From Pseudorasbora parva (taxonomy: Eukaryota; Chordata; Actinopteri; Cypriniformes; Gobionidae), in contig NC_090173.1 in assembly GCF_024679245.1 (NCBI RefSeq), forward strand, positions 54,830,306 through 54,894,305: a stretch of DNA of 64,000 nucleotides. Direction: 5' to 3'. The notes beneath the pieces are model-generated. The model was not told where the DNA came from. It ran no database searches and saw only the letters and a program-made list of their open reading frames with translations. The position numbers and the translations under genes were made by a program. Positions 1 through 11,758 of the stretch are shown piece by piece; within the stretch, counting starts at the first letter, position 1; each line of letters begins with the position of its first letter.

Positions 1-954
1 ATCCATGATGAGAGGCCAGTCAAAGCTAGCATGAAAGTGTCTATAATATACCGCATACAAGTGAGTGCCATTTAAAGGAACACGCCACTATTTTTTGAAA
101 AACACGCCACTCATTTTCCACCTCCCCCATTGTTAAACAGTTGAGTTTTACCGTTTTCGAATCCATTCAGCCGATCTCCGGGTCTGGCGGTAGAACTTTT
201 AACATAGCTTAGCATCGATAATTGAATCTGATTAGACCATTAGCATCATGCTCAAAAATGACCAAAGAGTTTCGATATTTTTCCTATTTATATATACCCA
301 ACAAGTGTTAAAGAATCATAACTCAAGGAAATAAGCTACAGTATAAGACCACAGGAAAGCTGTATTGACCAATCAGCATTCAGGATGGGAACAGTCTTAT
401 AATTTTGGTCGCTAAAATGTACCCGTGGAATAATTGCTGGATGGTGTATTGAATTTTGTTCAGATCACTCACTTATGAATCAACACCAATTCATGCCATT
501 AATTACAGATGAGTGGAAGAACGTGTTTTATGAACTGTATCACATGATGAACATTTAAGCAAAGCTTGATTCATTAAAGTATAGTTAACAGTAAGCAGCT
601 ACTGATTTATAGCTTATTATACTATCCTTAGCAGTTTTATTTGTCAAGCACAGCAGTAATTGATCTAGGAAACCTTCAGGGAATCCTGTTACTAAAACAA
701 TAACATGCTTATATTAGATGTGTCTGTTTTATCTGGTTAAAGAGGCATGCATTTAATGAGGCTGAAATGTGCTTCTCTAATGGTGTGTGATATTATTTGA
801 GGATGCACTGCTGCCTGCAGCGTGAGGTGACTGTGACGTGCATCCGGACGGCTGTTTTGACTCTCTAAATTCACAGTCATTTGTTAAAAAATAAATAAAT
901 TGCTGATTGTATATCTTAGGATAATCCAGATGTATACACGCTATTATTGTTATG
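1..954. other. No recognised feature, AT-rich intergenic DNA
   Basis: I see no convincing exon, RNA gene or element ends here. The sequence is AT-rich, has no long reading frame and no tandem repeat. It may hold old repeats too diverged to recognise by eye. Confidence 0.5.
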
Positions 955-960
955 AGAGTA

Positions 961-1098
961 GGTCATCCATGTCTTTATGGACCTTCCCTTGTGCACTGTT
1001 GCAGTTATGTTGGAACATGAAGGAGCCATCCCCAAACTATTCCCACAATTTTGGGAGCATGACATTTCTCAAAATGTCTTGGTATGCTAAAGCATTAA
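961..1098 (-). mobile_element. Tc1-like transposase remnant, short fragment
   Basis: This stretch matches, in the same orientation, part of the better preserved Tc1-like copy at 11759-12217 (shared strings include CATCCATGTCTTTATGGACC and AAAATGTCTTGGTATGCT). It corresponds to the middle of the transposase DDE region read on the minus strand. The fragment stops at AGCATTAA; in the sister copy the same place reads AGCATTAAGAG. The next element therefore appears to have used the TTAA inside the transposon as its target. It is inactive and far too short to code for anything. Confidence 0.7.
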
Positions 1099-1250
1099 AG
1101 GGTTAGTTCACCCAAAAATGAAAATGATGTCATTAATGACTCCCCCTAATGTCTTTCCACACCTGTAAGTCCTCCATTCATCTTCAGACACAGTTTAAGA
1201 TATTTTATATGTAGTCCGAGAGCTTTCTGTCTCTCCATTGAAAACATATG
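1099..1250. mobile_element. TTAA-bounded repeat (AGGGTTAGTTCACCC family), left part
   Basis: The left end AGGGTTAGTTCACCC follows TTAA at 1095-1098. The same sequence recurs at 13673 and, inverted, near 15825, 18816 and 24600. The copy is interrupted at about 1252 by the CACT...AGTG element and resumes at about 2470-2650 (strings such as CCATATGGGACATCAGTGGG are shared with 13866 onward). It is a non-autonomous DNA element, plausibly piggyBac-type because of the TTAA sites; it encodes no transposase. Confidence 0.7.
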
Positions 1251-1252
1251 TA

Positions 1253-2467
1253 CACTCTAAAAATGGCTGGGTTAAAAACAACCCAATTGGCAAATCAGCG
1301 CTGGGTAAATATTGGACAGAACACATGCTGGGTTAAATTAACCCAGTGGCATTTTAACCCAGCAGGCTGGGCTGTTGAGAAAACCCAAAATGAAGTAAAT
1401 TTTTACCATTAATGGATTTGCTATTCTGGGTTATTCTTGCTGGGTTGTTCTTAAAATTTCTCCTGTGCATTAGCCTACATTAAAACTAGACAATCGTGAA
1501 ATAACAAATGAGGAATGCATGTTTAGACTGTTAAAACAATCATTTTTATTGCTTGACAAATGGTACAACATACAAATGTGTTAAAATTACAAACCTAATA
1601 TATTCTATCAGTTTATTCATGTTTAAATCAAACTTTTATTTTGATGGGTTGCTGTGACCTTTGAGTGTCTGTGTTCATGATATGACACGGCAGAGGCCAA
1701 AAAGACAGCGAGCATGTGTGTACGCGCGCGCACACGCCTCCGTCATTCACACAGAGTCGCAAAACATGGAAGAGTACTATTTAGGCTACAGTCTGGAGCC
1801 CTGCGTGACGTGACTGAACGCAGCTGCGGGACCGAATATAGTGTGAGTCGATGCTATACAGGTCGTCTCATTCGTGGCTATCGTCACATTTAAAAAATGT
1901 CAGTATGTACTTGGTACCGAAGTACCGGTACTTGTGACATCCCTACATAAAACCATGGTTTATTTTCGTAAGGGGATCATGGTTCTGTGTAATCACAACT
2001 ATATTAATCTACCGTCTCATATGCCTACCTGAACTAACAGGAGTCAGTACATTGCATCGGATTCTGAGGTAAAACTTTTGTCGTCTTAACGTCATGTAAC
2101 GTTAAGCTTAAGAATTGTTGCCGCGAAGAAGAAAAACAACTATAATTATGCTAATTAAAATGATTATTAATGAAAACATATGAACTTATCTTAAAACATC
2201 TGCAACCAGTGGCTTTGCCTTTTGCATTGTCCATTCAAAATTACAGTTTGGGAGCGGATTTAACCGAATCAAGGCGGGAAGCACGTGAAACAACCGAGCG
2301 CTGGGTAGAATCAACCAAGCATTGCGACCCAGCAGGTTTAACCCAACGACTGGAAATTTGAAACTACCCAATGGTGTTTAAAATGTGATCAAATAAACCA
2401 ACAAAAATTACCCAACAGTCTTAACCCAGGATTTTGGGTTAAAAAAACAACCCAGCATTATTTAGTG
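1253..2467. mobile_element. Nested CACT...AGTG DNA transposon, non-autonomous
   Basis: The left end reads CACTCTAAAAATGGCTGGGT and the right end, reverse-complemented, starts CACTAAATAATGCTGGGTTG, giving imperfect terminal inverted repeats rich in TGGGTTAA/TTAACCCA. TA flanks both ends. The flanks on either side join into one continuous copy of the TTAA repeat seen at 13673, so this element inserted into that older repeat. CACT termini suggest a CACTA/EnSpm-like origin, but the usual 3-bp duplication is not clear. No transposase is visible; short ORFs inside are judged chance. Confidence 0.65.
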
Positions 2468-2469
2468 TA

Positions 2470-2650
2470 TGGTACTGTCCCATTTCAGAAGGACCAGAAA
2501 GGTAATCATCGCAGTAGTCCATATGGGACATCAGTGGGTTAATTAGAATCTCTTGAAGCATCGAAAATATATTTTGGTCCCAAAATAACAAAAACCTACG
2601 GCTTTATTCAGCATTATCTTCTCTTCTGGGTTTTGTTTTCAATCCGCGTT
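2470..2650. mobile_element. TTAA-bounded repeat, right part of the interrupted copy
   Basis: This continues the repeat of 1099-1250 beyond the nested element. It matches 13850-13985 closely, including the strings CATCGCAGTAGTCCATATGG and TGAAGCATCGAAAATA. The far end of the element is not recognisable. Confidence 0.65.
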
Positions 2651-2718
2651 CGCGACTGCGCAGTGGCGCTGCCGACGTGTTCTCTGGTGCGCGAGAGCTG
2701 CGTTTATAGTCTGAGGGG

Positions 2719-2862
2719 AGACTGTGCAAAACTTTGGGAGAAACCAGACTCAGTCGGGGTGCCAGTTCTCCTCTGGCCATACAGACCCAGACCAGTTTAG
2801 GTTGAGTGCTGGGGTCTCCTTTGACAATGTGGTAAATTGTATGGAGCTGTGACACTTAAACT
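2719..2862 (+). repeat. Interspersed repeat fragment (CTCAGTCGGGGTGCCAGTTC type)
   Basis: The block around CTCAGTCGGGGTGCCAGTTC matches 54843-54890 and, in reverse orientation, 29150-29200. It belongs to the repeat whose other end reads GTCAAGTCAAGTCA. Only a fragment is present here. Confidence 0.6.
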
Positions 2863-3706
2863 TAAATGTAATATCCTTTCCCTGTCAACATTATGTTATT
2901 TATTAGTATCAGTGGTTAAGGGAACTTTATCATTATGAGTTTCAAGCTGTGACATCTAATGACGACACATAGCATGCTTTTTGTGCTGCTAATCGCCAGA
3001 AGACCAGAAGAACTTCGTACCACCGTGGTGACTAAGCCTTTGATAATTTAACATAGAATTTCATTTTAATAACCGTTCTACGCATATAATATCGAAGTGA
3101 TGTTTATTTATAATTAAGCTATAATCGCGAGTTTGCTGACAAACCTAATTAAACACACCTCAATCAGCTAACTAATGTCTCCAGAATGACTATGGCCCTG
3201 TCCCAAATGACACACTATACCCTCACGGTCTTCCTCTGAGTCCGCTCTTTCACGACGTAATGCCGCTTTGACTGCTGGGTAGAAGTCCTCTGCGTAGCTC
3301 GCAAACTTGCGGGCTCAGCTGAAGTGCGCATCGAGGGCGCATAGCAGCTGCAAAGGGGACGCTCACGAGCACCCTTCTTTAAGCTTAGATGATGAATGGG
3401 ACACCCTACGGTCTCGTGGACTTAACGGACACGCACGCAATGGCCATTGTAAGTCCACAAGCCCGAAAGTGCACATGAAGTGTGCCATTTGGGACAGGGC
3501 CTAAAAACCCAAGCATGCTCGTCATTGTCAAGATGTTGCCATCACAGTTCGGTACAGGTGTCAGGCGTTTCATACCAAACTGCACGTGTAAACACATGCA
3601 TTTTTATTAAACTAAAGCCTCGATGCATTCATCAGCAAACAGCCAAAGTTCAAATATGGCCTTCTTTGTTGATATTAGCCTAACCATTCTTTGCATTTGT
3701 AACACA
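2863..3706. other. No recognised feature
   Basis: I recognise no gene or element ends. Short ORFs on both strands at 3307-3683 overlap each other and show no family resemblance. Part of it (3190-3500) holds two near-inverted phrases around GTGCCATTTGGGACAGGGCC and GGCCCTGTCCCAAATGACAC, the likely TIRs of a small DNA element spanning about 3192-3500. Confidence 0.45.
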
Positions 3707-3710
3707 TTAA

Positions 3711-4121
3711 AGGGATAGTTCACCCAAATATGAAAATTATCCCATGATTTACTCTCCCTCAAGACATCCTAGGTGTGTATGACATTCTTCTTTCAGACAA
3801 ATACAGTCTGAGTTATATTAATAAATGTCATGGCTCTTCAAAGCTTTATAATGGCAGCCCAAAATTTGTAGCCCTAAAAGTGCATCCATCCATTATAAAA
3901 GTGCTCCACACGGCTCCGGAGGGATAATAAAGGCCTTCAGAAGCAAATTGATGGGTTTGTGTGAGAAAAATATCCATATTTAACACTTTATAAAGTAAAA
4001 TAGCTTCCATTGGACCGACTTCTGATTGTATTCGTCTGAAAGAGGAATGTCATATACACCTAGGATGGCTTCAGGGTGAGTAAATTATGGGGTAACTTTT
4101 ATTTTTGTGTGAACTGTTTCT
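3711..4121. mobile_element. TTAA-flanked MITE
   Basis: TTAA at 3707-3710 and 4122-4125 flanks a 411-bp element. The left end is AGGGATAGTTCACCCAAATA and the right end, reverse-complemented, is AGAAACAGTTCACACAAAAA, an imperfect inverted repeat that continues for about 50 bp (CCCATGATTTACTC versus CCCATAATTTACTC). No coding capacity. The right TTAA is shared with the next element. Confidence 0.75.
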
Positions 4122-4125
4122 TTAA

Positions 4126-5381
4126 AGGTGCCCTAGAATGAAAAATTAAATTAACCTTGCCATGGTGAAATAATAAGAGTTCAGTACATGGACATCGCAT
4201 ACTGTGAGTCTCAAACACCATTGCCTCCTACTTCTTATGTAAATCTCATAAATCAAAAACACCACGGAAAAAAAGTGCTTCTCAACATAACCCAACCGTG
4301 ACGCAAGCGTTGGGGATCATTTATATGCAACATTTGAATCTGTCCAAACAAGCCGAAATCTACTGATGGTAAACAAGACACTCGAAAATAGCAAAAACGG
4401 CTCTCATGACACATGGTTGAGGTTTATTATAATCGGATACCACAACAAATCGTTCGTTTGTTCGGCCCATTTCAAGCAAGCTTCACTCAGCGTCTTAAAC
4501 TGAAGAAAGGGGCAACTTACAACTGTATTCCTGAAAGCAGTAAGTAGTGATTTATCCACTTATTGACTTTTTAAGCAATTTCTGATTAAATTGAAAGTTT
4601 CTTAGAGAGACAGCATTGTCTAGATAACGCAAGATGCTAGTACAGTAACAATAGGAAACGCCAAGTACCATACCAAACTAAATAGTGTGTCTAATGACAA
4701 AGGGTAATATTATTTTGTATTACAAAATACAACCGTAGATACTTTGCTTAGATCGTTCACTCGATCCTTCTAGCAAACGTCACCTTTTCCACCATATAAG
4801 TTAAAACGATAGTCAATGGAGACTGATAAAATGCAGCTTACTTGTTTGGTGTTTTCAGATCGTCCGTGCGCGAAAGAGAGCTCGCGTGCATATGGTTGCC
4901 AGATTGGACATGTTTAGGTAAAAACCGGTGTGTATATGGGTTTCTTTTCACAGAAAAGCTCTGTTTGGGGGATTTAATGACTGAAATCTGAACGCGAGCT
5001 CTTTCTCGCGCGCAGATGATCTAAAAACACCCATAAACAAGTAAGCTGCATTTTATCAATCTCCATTTGAGATGTTCTGCACAAAGTGTCATTCTGTCGG
5101 TCTGTGTTCTGTCTGGACGGTCAGGACTCACGAGCCGCTTTACTGAACTGCTGTGAGCTGCTGAAATAAGCCAATCAGAGCAGAGCTCAACATTAATATT
5201 CATGACTCTTCCAAATAAGGCAAAAACAACGCATTACATCCTAGGGACAATTTATAGGGTTGTAAATAGACCTGTAAAACTGGATCTGGACAATTTTTTT
5301 TTCCTTAAATAAGCCACATACCCTCTGTGTAGATATCAGAGAACAATTTAACATATTGTTTCAAATCATTCTAGGGCACCT
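4126..5381. mobile_element. TTAA-flanked DNA transposon, AGGTGCCCTAGAATG ends
   Basis: TTAA at 4122-4125 and 5382-5385 flanks AGGTGCCCTAGAATG and its exact reverse complement CATTCTAGGGCACCT. An internal inverted repeat of about 80 bp (about 4815-4900 against 4990-5075, sharing GATAAAATGCAGCTTACTTG) lies near the centre. No transposase is present. These ends resemble a short inverted-repeat family known from zebrafish (Angel-like, from memory); that name is tentative. Confidence 0.75.
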
Positions 5382-5389
5382 TTAATCTG

Positions 5390-6350
5390 ATCCAGATTCC
5401 TTTATTAATAGGAATTCTGTCATACAAACACCTTTTGTTGTAAATGTCCAATAAAACACAGGCATTTGAGAAAAATCAAGTTGCCAAAATGTCTATATTT
5501 TAAATAAGTTTGTAAAACTTGATTTGCATGTAATCCATGTGATCGTGGCCATTGGTGCTCAGACTGTTATTTAGCCAATGTACATCCATACTGCCTCTCT
5601 ATCAATCACACAAACATCACAAACGTTCTCATTGTGTTTGGAGACTGCTGTAGCTACTGTAATGCAGAAAGCAGATGGGATGATAATGCGATGGCTGTGT
5701 TTCCTGCGTGAGACGAGGACGTGTGATGCCTGGAGCTCTATTCTGTAGATCTCTGGCTGATGCTTATCTCTCACAGACACGATCATTTGAGCTGTTATCC
5801 CCGTGCCACCCCGAGGTCAACATTTGTATATGATTTCATTGCTAAACTAATAGATGCAAGATGTCATGTAGGAAGTACATGGCACCAAAAGATGCCACAT
5901 TACTGGGGAAGAGAGGTTCACAAACATATAAGGGAAACAGTGTTTGTGAGGATCATGTTATGGCACGAGTGATGCAGGGAGTGGAGCGTAAGACACATGA
6001 TAACTGAGTGTGCAGAACAAATATGGCTTGGACAATGGAGATGTTGCTATGGTGATGAGCTGAAGACAGCTTCACTGGTGCTGTATCACAGGATTCATGG
6101 GAAATGTAATGAGAATAAAACAATGTGATATTCAACAGCAATATTGTTTCCAGAAGCTAGTGAGCGGCCTTGCGGTCTGCATCAGATCCATTATATTGCA
6201 GGATCATAAACACATTAAATCCCTCAAGAGGTTGATTTGAAACACTACATAGGCAGCAATTCTTCACATGTTCAACTGCCAAACTAATTTGATTTCATAG
6301 GAGTCTGACGTTAGTTTGTTGCTTAGCACAAGAGATAACAGCAATAAGCA
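5390..6350. other. No recognised feature
   Basis: No gene, element boundary or tandem array is seen. Short ORFs at 5571-5972 overlap on opposite strands and look like chance. Confidence 0.45.
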
Positions 6351-6352
6351 CA

Positions 6353-6481
<129 letters not shown>

Positions 6482-6835
6482 CACTTACAATATTTTTTAT
6501 AATATAAAAAGCATCAGATGTGTTTTTCACTGCAAACGGTGTTTCAAAATATCTGTCACAATATAGAGTTTCTGGGAAGGTGTTGTTTCCTAATCAGAAC
6601 ATGTTCAGGAAGGGTGATCTTAACCAACCTAGACATTGAAAACTCAAAGGCCTCTGCCCTGAGTCAAAAAATATGTCAGCGGGTGAGCGCTACGCACCTC
6701 TCACAACATTGTTCCCAATAACTAAGTATAACAATGTTAGGAAAGGCCCTGAAGCTTATATGCTCAACCAAAATTTCAAACTAGTCCGAGCCATGCTTCA
6801 GACGAGTTTAGATCCCTTAGCGCAGAGATACCAGC

Positions 6836-6868
6836 AAATTGTCTCGGCTTAGTCCACCGAGACAATTT
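6836..6868. other. Perfect 12-bp hairpin
   Basis: AAATTGTCTCGG and its exact complement CCGAGACAATTT are separated by a 9-base loop. It is isolated, with no promoter or RNA gene recognised around it. Confidence 0.6.
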
Positions 6869-7127
6869 TAATCACTTGAATCACATCTCTAACAGCAACC
6901 ATAGGCTGGGGCAATGAAAAGGAGCATTACCTTACTTGATGTCCAGACCTGGAGAAAGCAACATAGAAGAGAGTATAATGCTGTTATATAGCCATCTGTC
7001 CCTTAAGAATATTATATCAGAGAGCCAGACTCCTCTGGCATTAGTAAAGCAAGCTTAGAGTACTATTTTCTCTTTTGGGGGGGTAAGAAGTGTGCCCACC
7101 TTAAGTTTAGACCACCCCAGTCCAAAT

Positions 7128-7985
7128 GCCAGGCTTTAGTTTTATTCCCCTCTAAAACAACAACCTCTTGTTCAACAACACCATCCTCAGAGGTGGAGGG
7201 AGGTGGTTTTATTCCCTTTTGAAAACAACAACCTCTTGTACCCCAACACCATCCTCAGAGGGGGAGGGAGGTGGTTTTATTCCCTCTGAAAACAACAACC
7301 TCTTGTTCAACAACACCATCCTCAGAGGGGGAGGGAGGTGGTTTTATTCCCTCTGAAAACAACAACCACTTGTACCCCAACACCATCCTCAGAGGTGGAG
7401 GGAGGTGGTTTTATTCCCTTTTGAAAACAACAACCTCTTGTACCCCAACACCATCCTCAGAGGGGGAGGGAGGTGGTTTTATTCCCTCTGAAAACAACAA
7501 CCTCTTGTTCAACAACACCATCCTCAGAGGGGGAGGGAGGTGGTTTTATTCCCTCTGAAAACAACAACCTCTTGTACCCCAACACCATCCTCAGAGGTGG
7601 AGGGAGGTGGTTTTATTCCCTCTGAAAACAACAACCTCTTGTACCCCAACACCATCCTCAGAGGGGGAGGGAGGTGGTTTTATTCCCTCTGAAAACAACA
7701 AACTCTTGTTCAACAACACCATCCTCAGAGGTGGAGGGAGGTGGTTTTATTCCCTCTGAAAACAACAACCTCTTGTTCCCCAGCACCATCCTCAGAGGTG
7801 GAGGGAGGTGGTTTTATTCCCTCTGAAAACAACAACCTCTTGTTCCCCAGCACCATCCTCAGAAGGGGAGGGAGGTGGTTTTATTCCCCTCGGAAAACAA
7901 CAAACTCTTGTACCCCAACACCATCCTCAGAAGGGGAGGGAGGTGGTTTTATTCCCCTCTGAAAACAACAAACTCTTTCCTTTGA
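7128..7985. repeat. 67/68-bp minisatellite, 12 units
   Basis: The anchor CCATCCTCAG recurs at 7181, 7249, 7316, 7383, 7451, 7518, 7585, 7652, 7719, 7786, 7853 and 7921, spacing 67 or 68. Each unit contains a purine block such as GAGGGGGAGGGAGGTGG followed by TTTTATTCCC and AAAACAACAA. Because 67 is not a multiple of three, the reading frame shifts from unit to unit, so the repeated peptides in different frames are not a coding array. Part of the unit (the GGGGGAGG side) recurs once in inverted orientation at about 8341-8371. Confidence 0.95.
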
Positions 7986-7989
7986 GCAA

Positions 7990-8895
7990 AGCTCTACCTG
8001 TTTGATCAGCAGCCAAATAACCTCTGCTTGTCTACCTCGATGTTGCCTGATATAATTTAATGGGCAAAATAGGAGCCTTCAGTGATGAAGATGTCCCCAA
8101 AGAAAGGTAATTCGCTAAATTCCTTTCCCCCTTCCCATCCTCTCCTAAGCCTGCTTGCTCATCCTCTCTACATTCATGTAGCTTGAAGCCGAATGAACCA
8201 CACGAGCAGAGTATGGATGTCTCCATGAACCACTCCATGAACACCCCAGTGTGCAAGTCTGGTATAAAAGAAAGGTCCACAGCACTGTCTGTGGTCTTGT
8301 GTTTTGACCCAGATCAGTTCAGGCTTAGAGGAACAAGAGGTTCCTCCCCCTCTGAGGATGGTGTTGAGGTATAAGAGGCTATGACACAAATCATAAGCTC
8401 TGCTAGCACATCGTATTCGTTACTTCGCTGTGTGGAGCAGGAAACTTATTTTAGATATATCTGTCTCCACTGATACCATGTCAGTTTCATCATTCTCATA
8501 GGCAAGCAATAAGTCCTCGTTTTCCACAGAAGAAGCCACTGAGTGGGATTCCACTTCTGGCATAAGGATAATACAGCAAGCGGGAGAGGTGAAGGGAACT
8601 CCCCCACGCTCCTCTACTGGCTTTGTCTGAGATCCCCATGATCGCAGCCTGTGTGCTGCCTCAGCAAACATGTGGCTAGAGCCTGGGGGCTCAGCGGCTT
8701 AACCCTTTTCGCTTGTGAAACCGGGAGCAGAGCTTTCTCAGTGAGAAATCAGCGCAATGATTGCATCCTAACTCCCTCAAGGGCTGAACACGCATTAGTA
8801 ATTGTAGTAGTCTGTTTGTTTGTTCCCATAGGAAAAGTACGTTTGCAGCAAACTCACGCAGACATCTAACAATCACATTTGGCATTTATAAACAA
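7990..8895. other. Unassigned region downstream of the minisatellite
   Basis: This contains the inverted minisatellite piece at 8341-8371 and a minus-strand open frame of 83 codons at 8420-8671 rich in acidic residues. I cannot place this frame in a family. It could be a remnant of a retroelement reading frame or chance. No splice signals are convincing. Confidence 0.35.
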
Positions 8896-8897
8896 TA

Positions 8898-9808
8898 ATT
8901 ATGACCACCTTCCTAATACTGTGTTGGTCCCCTTTTGCGGCCAAAACAGCCCTGACCCGTCGAGGCATGGACCCCACTAGACCCCTGAAGGTGTGCTGTG
9001 GTATCTTGCACCAAGATGTTAGCAGCAGATCCTTTAAGTCCTGTAGGTTGTGAGGTGGGGCCTCCATGGATCAGATTTGTTTGTTCAGAACATCCCACAG
9101 ATGCTCGATTGGATTGAGATCTGGGGAATTTGGAGGCCAAGTCAACACCTCAAACTCATTGTTGTGCTTCTTAAAACATTCCTGAAATATTTTTGCAGGA
9201 CGCATTATCCTGCTGAAAAAGGCCACAGCCACCAGGGAATAAAGTTCTTCCATTGCTCCGTGGTCCAGTCCTGATGCTCATGTGCCACTGTTGGTGCTTT
9301 AAGCGGTGGACAGGGGTCAGCTTGGGCACCCTAATTGGTCTGCGGCTATGCATACACAACAACCTGTGATGCACTCTGACACCTTTCTATCAGAACCAGC
9401 ATTAACTTCTTGAGCAGTTTGAGCTCCAGTAGCTCGTCTGTTTGATCGGACCACACGGGCCAGCCTTCACTCCCCACGTGCATCAATGAGCCTTGGCCGC
9501 CCATGACCCTGTGGCCGGTTCTCCACTGTTCCTCTTGGAGCACTTTTGATAGAGACTGACCACTGCAGACTGGGAACAGCCCACAAGAGCTGCAGTTTTG
9601 GAGATGCTCTGACCCAGTCGTCTAGACATCACAATTTGGCCCTTGTCAAACTCACTCAAATCCTTACACTTGCCCATTTTTCCTGCTTCTAACACATCAG
9701 CTTTGAGGAAAAAATGTTTACTTGCTGCCTAATATATCCCACCCACTAACAGGTGCCGTGATGAAGAGATCATCAGTGTTATGCACGTCAACTGTCAGTA
9801 GTCATAAT
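8898..9808 (-). pseudogene. Degenerate Tc1-like transposon, minus strand
   Basis: The ends carry ATTATGAC (8898-8905) and its reverse complement GTCATAAT (9801-9808). Read on the minus strand, it has a transposase N-terminus near 9677 ([16 protein letters not shown]) with a helix-turn-helix DNA-binding segment, and a C-terminal DDE part near 9100 with the phrase SPDLNPIEHLWD, whose Glu is the usual third catalytic acid of Tc1-type enzymes. The frame shifts several times (about 9520, 9360, 9210 and 9070) and the span codes for about 260 residues against roughly 340 in the family, so the middle is partly deleted. The element is dead. The same family appears as a plus-strand 5' fragment at 26829-27172. 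Confidence 0.85.
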
Positions 9809-9809
9809 G

Positions 9810-11755
9810 TTATTCTTGATCTATGTTTAGTGCTATATATAACTATAGTGCAACCAAGTCTTCACTAGTATAACAAAGGTGATCTCTACTAGGTCTAACA
9901 AGTTCAACCAAGATAATCCACAAAGTTTAGCTCAGCCCCACCAGCTGGTACTCCAATGACTTGTCATGTAAACCCATCTACCATCTAAAGCTGGTTTTGT
10001 ATGGATTTTACAGCAGGGAAATCAAATAGCAATATTTTATAATATAAAACAAGAAAATGTATATACCAAAAACATGATGATTAGGATTAGTTCTGAGACA
10101 GATGAAGTAGGAGGAAACACACACTCTCTCTGTTTGTGGGGGAAGAAGCTCACAGCAATATTATTATATAAATAAGGAAATGTGATCAAAAGTTTTGCGC
10201 TGATATAATGTAAATGTTTATTAAACTGTGCATTTTGCATGCATTTATGTATTCAAACATTCATAATAAATCAGTACAATCTCACTCTAATCTCTCTGAC
10301 TGGATGTATGTGGAGATTACAAGAACATAATCTTAAAGTACTGTAGCAAGAGGATCAAAATGCCATCATATTTCCATCACTTTATCTGCCTTTCTGCAGA
10401 GGATTTATACAATCTGAAACACAGGAGATAGAGCGAGACAAACTCTAGTGGGCTATCGGACCCATCAACCCTAGCTGAAATAACACCCCAAAGACTGATC
10501 TGTTAAGCGGTTCATCATGTAGCTGTGCTGTGGAATCATTAAGATCATAATGGGAATTTGAATAATTAATCTGTGTGTGCCGCCTCATTTGATCTAGACA
10601 GCCGACGGCTCAGTAGCTCGATCCATAATCTGTCATCCGCACACAACACACTGCCTGTGGTCGAGCAGGTGATCAGCACTGATTTCATTGACATGCTGCA
10701 TATCAGAAGAATGGATGGCACCTTGCTGTCAGAATCACCATACAAAATCAATAACTATACCTAGTGCATAGAAATTCGATAATTATCCACAATGCACCAT
10801 TGTATCAGCCTGTTTGTTTTATGTTTCCAGTTTATTTTGTTCTTGCTCCAACAATAAACGCAATCATACAATCATAAGTCATTAGCAAATCAAACAGCAT
10901 GCTGGGTAAATCATGCTAATGTTATTCTGCATGAGACATGTCAGGAAGTATCAATTCGCAGACAGCCGAGGCTGTAATTGATCACGTGCTTTCGACAAAA
11001 GAGTCCCTTGTTCTCGTAAAACAGCTCAACGCAAACCTGTCACAGCACAAGCACTCTGCATTTGAATTAAACTGACCCTGCTAAATTACTCCTGTTGTGT
11101 CATTTTTCATGAAAAGCCGAGCATAGTGTATATTTAAATGCAGAACACAAATTTTCTCAAAGACAAACGAGGCGCATCTCATTACAATCCCGCTGAGAGA
11201 TAAAAAAAAACACATTAGCACACATTTATTTAACTGCAGCATAGACTTATCAACGCTCATCAGGGGATGAATACAGACAAGCGCATCATGTCCACTTTCA
11301 GGTGTACTTGAAACTGTAGTGGACATTAGCATTAACTGAAATGTGCATTTGCTGTTAACTCTCATTTTGTGTTAGAGGTGTTTCATTAAACGAGAAAATA
11401 CCTGTTGATCTTGACACATATACTGTACTTGCTCAAATGTTAACTGTGTGAGGTGCTAAAAGACAAAGGCTAAACTCCAAATGCCATACTAAGCACTTGT
11501 GGGGTGTAGCAAAGTTGGTATATATCGTTTTTATATTAGTTTTATTTAAGGTTCCTTCCTTATACGCTGGGTGCAACTGTAAATATAGTTCCCCACAATG
11601 CAATGTCATCAACCTGTGGTCACATTTCTGCAAAGTCAAATTATGTTGCTTCTTGCATGTTTCGAGACGCTTTTAAGCTGAAATAGTGAGAGGCAATATC
11701 AAAGTGTGTTAATTTTCCCAAAAAACAGATGAAAGTGAACCTGGAAAGCTTTTAT
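9810..11755. other. No gene seen; low-repeat DNA
   Basis: Nearly 2 kb without recognisable element ends or long ORFs. Parts such as 10560-11000 are non-repetitive within the window and contain homeodomain-like TAATTGATC words. This would be compatible with conserved non-coding sequence, but nothing in the sequence proves it. Confidence 0.4.
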
Positions 11756-11758
11756 TGC

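Noticed and set aside
7168..8005. Repeated-peptide protein from the 67-bp array
   Set aside because: A 67-bp unit shifts frame each repeat, so no single frame runs through; the ORFs are short pieces.
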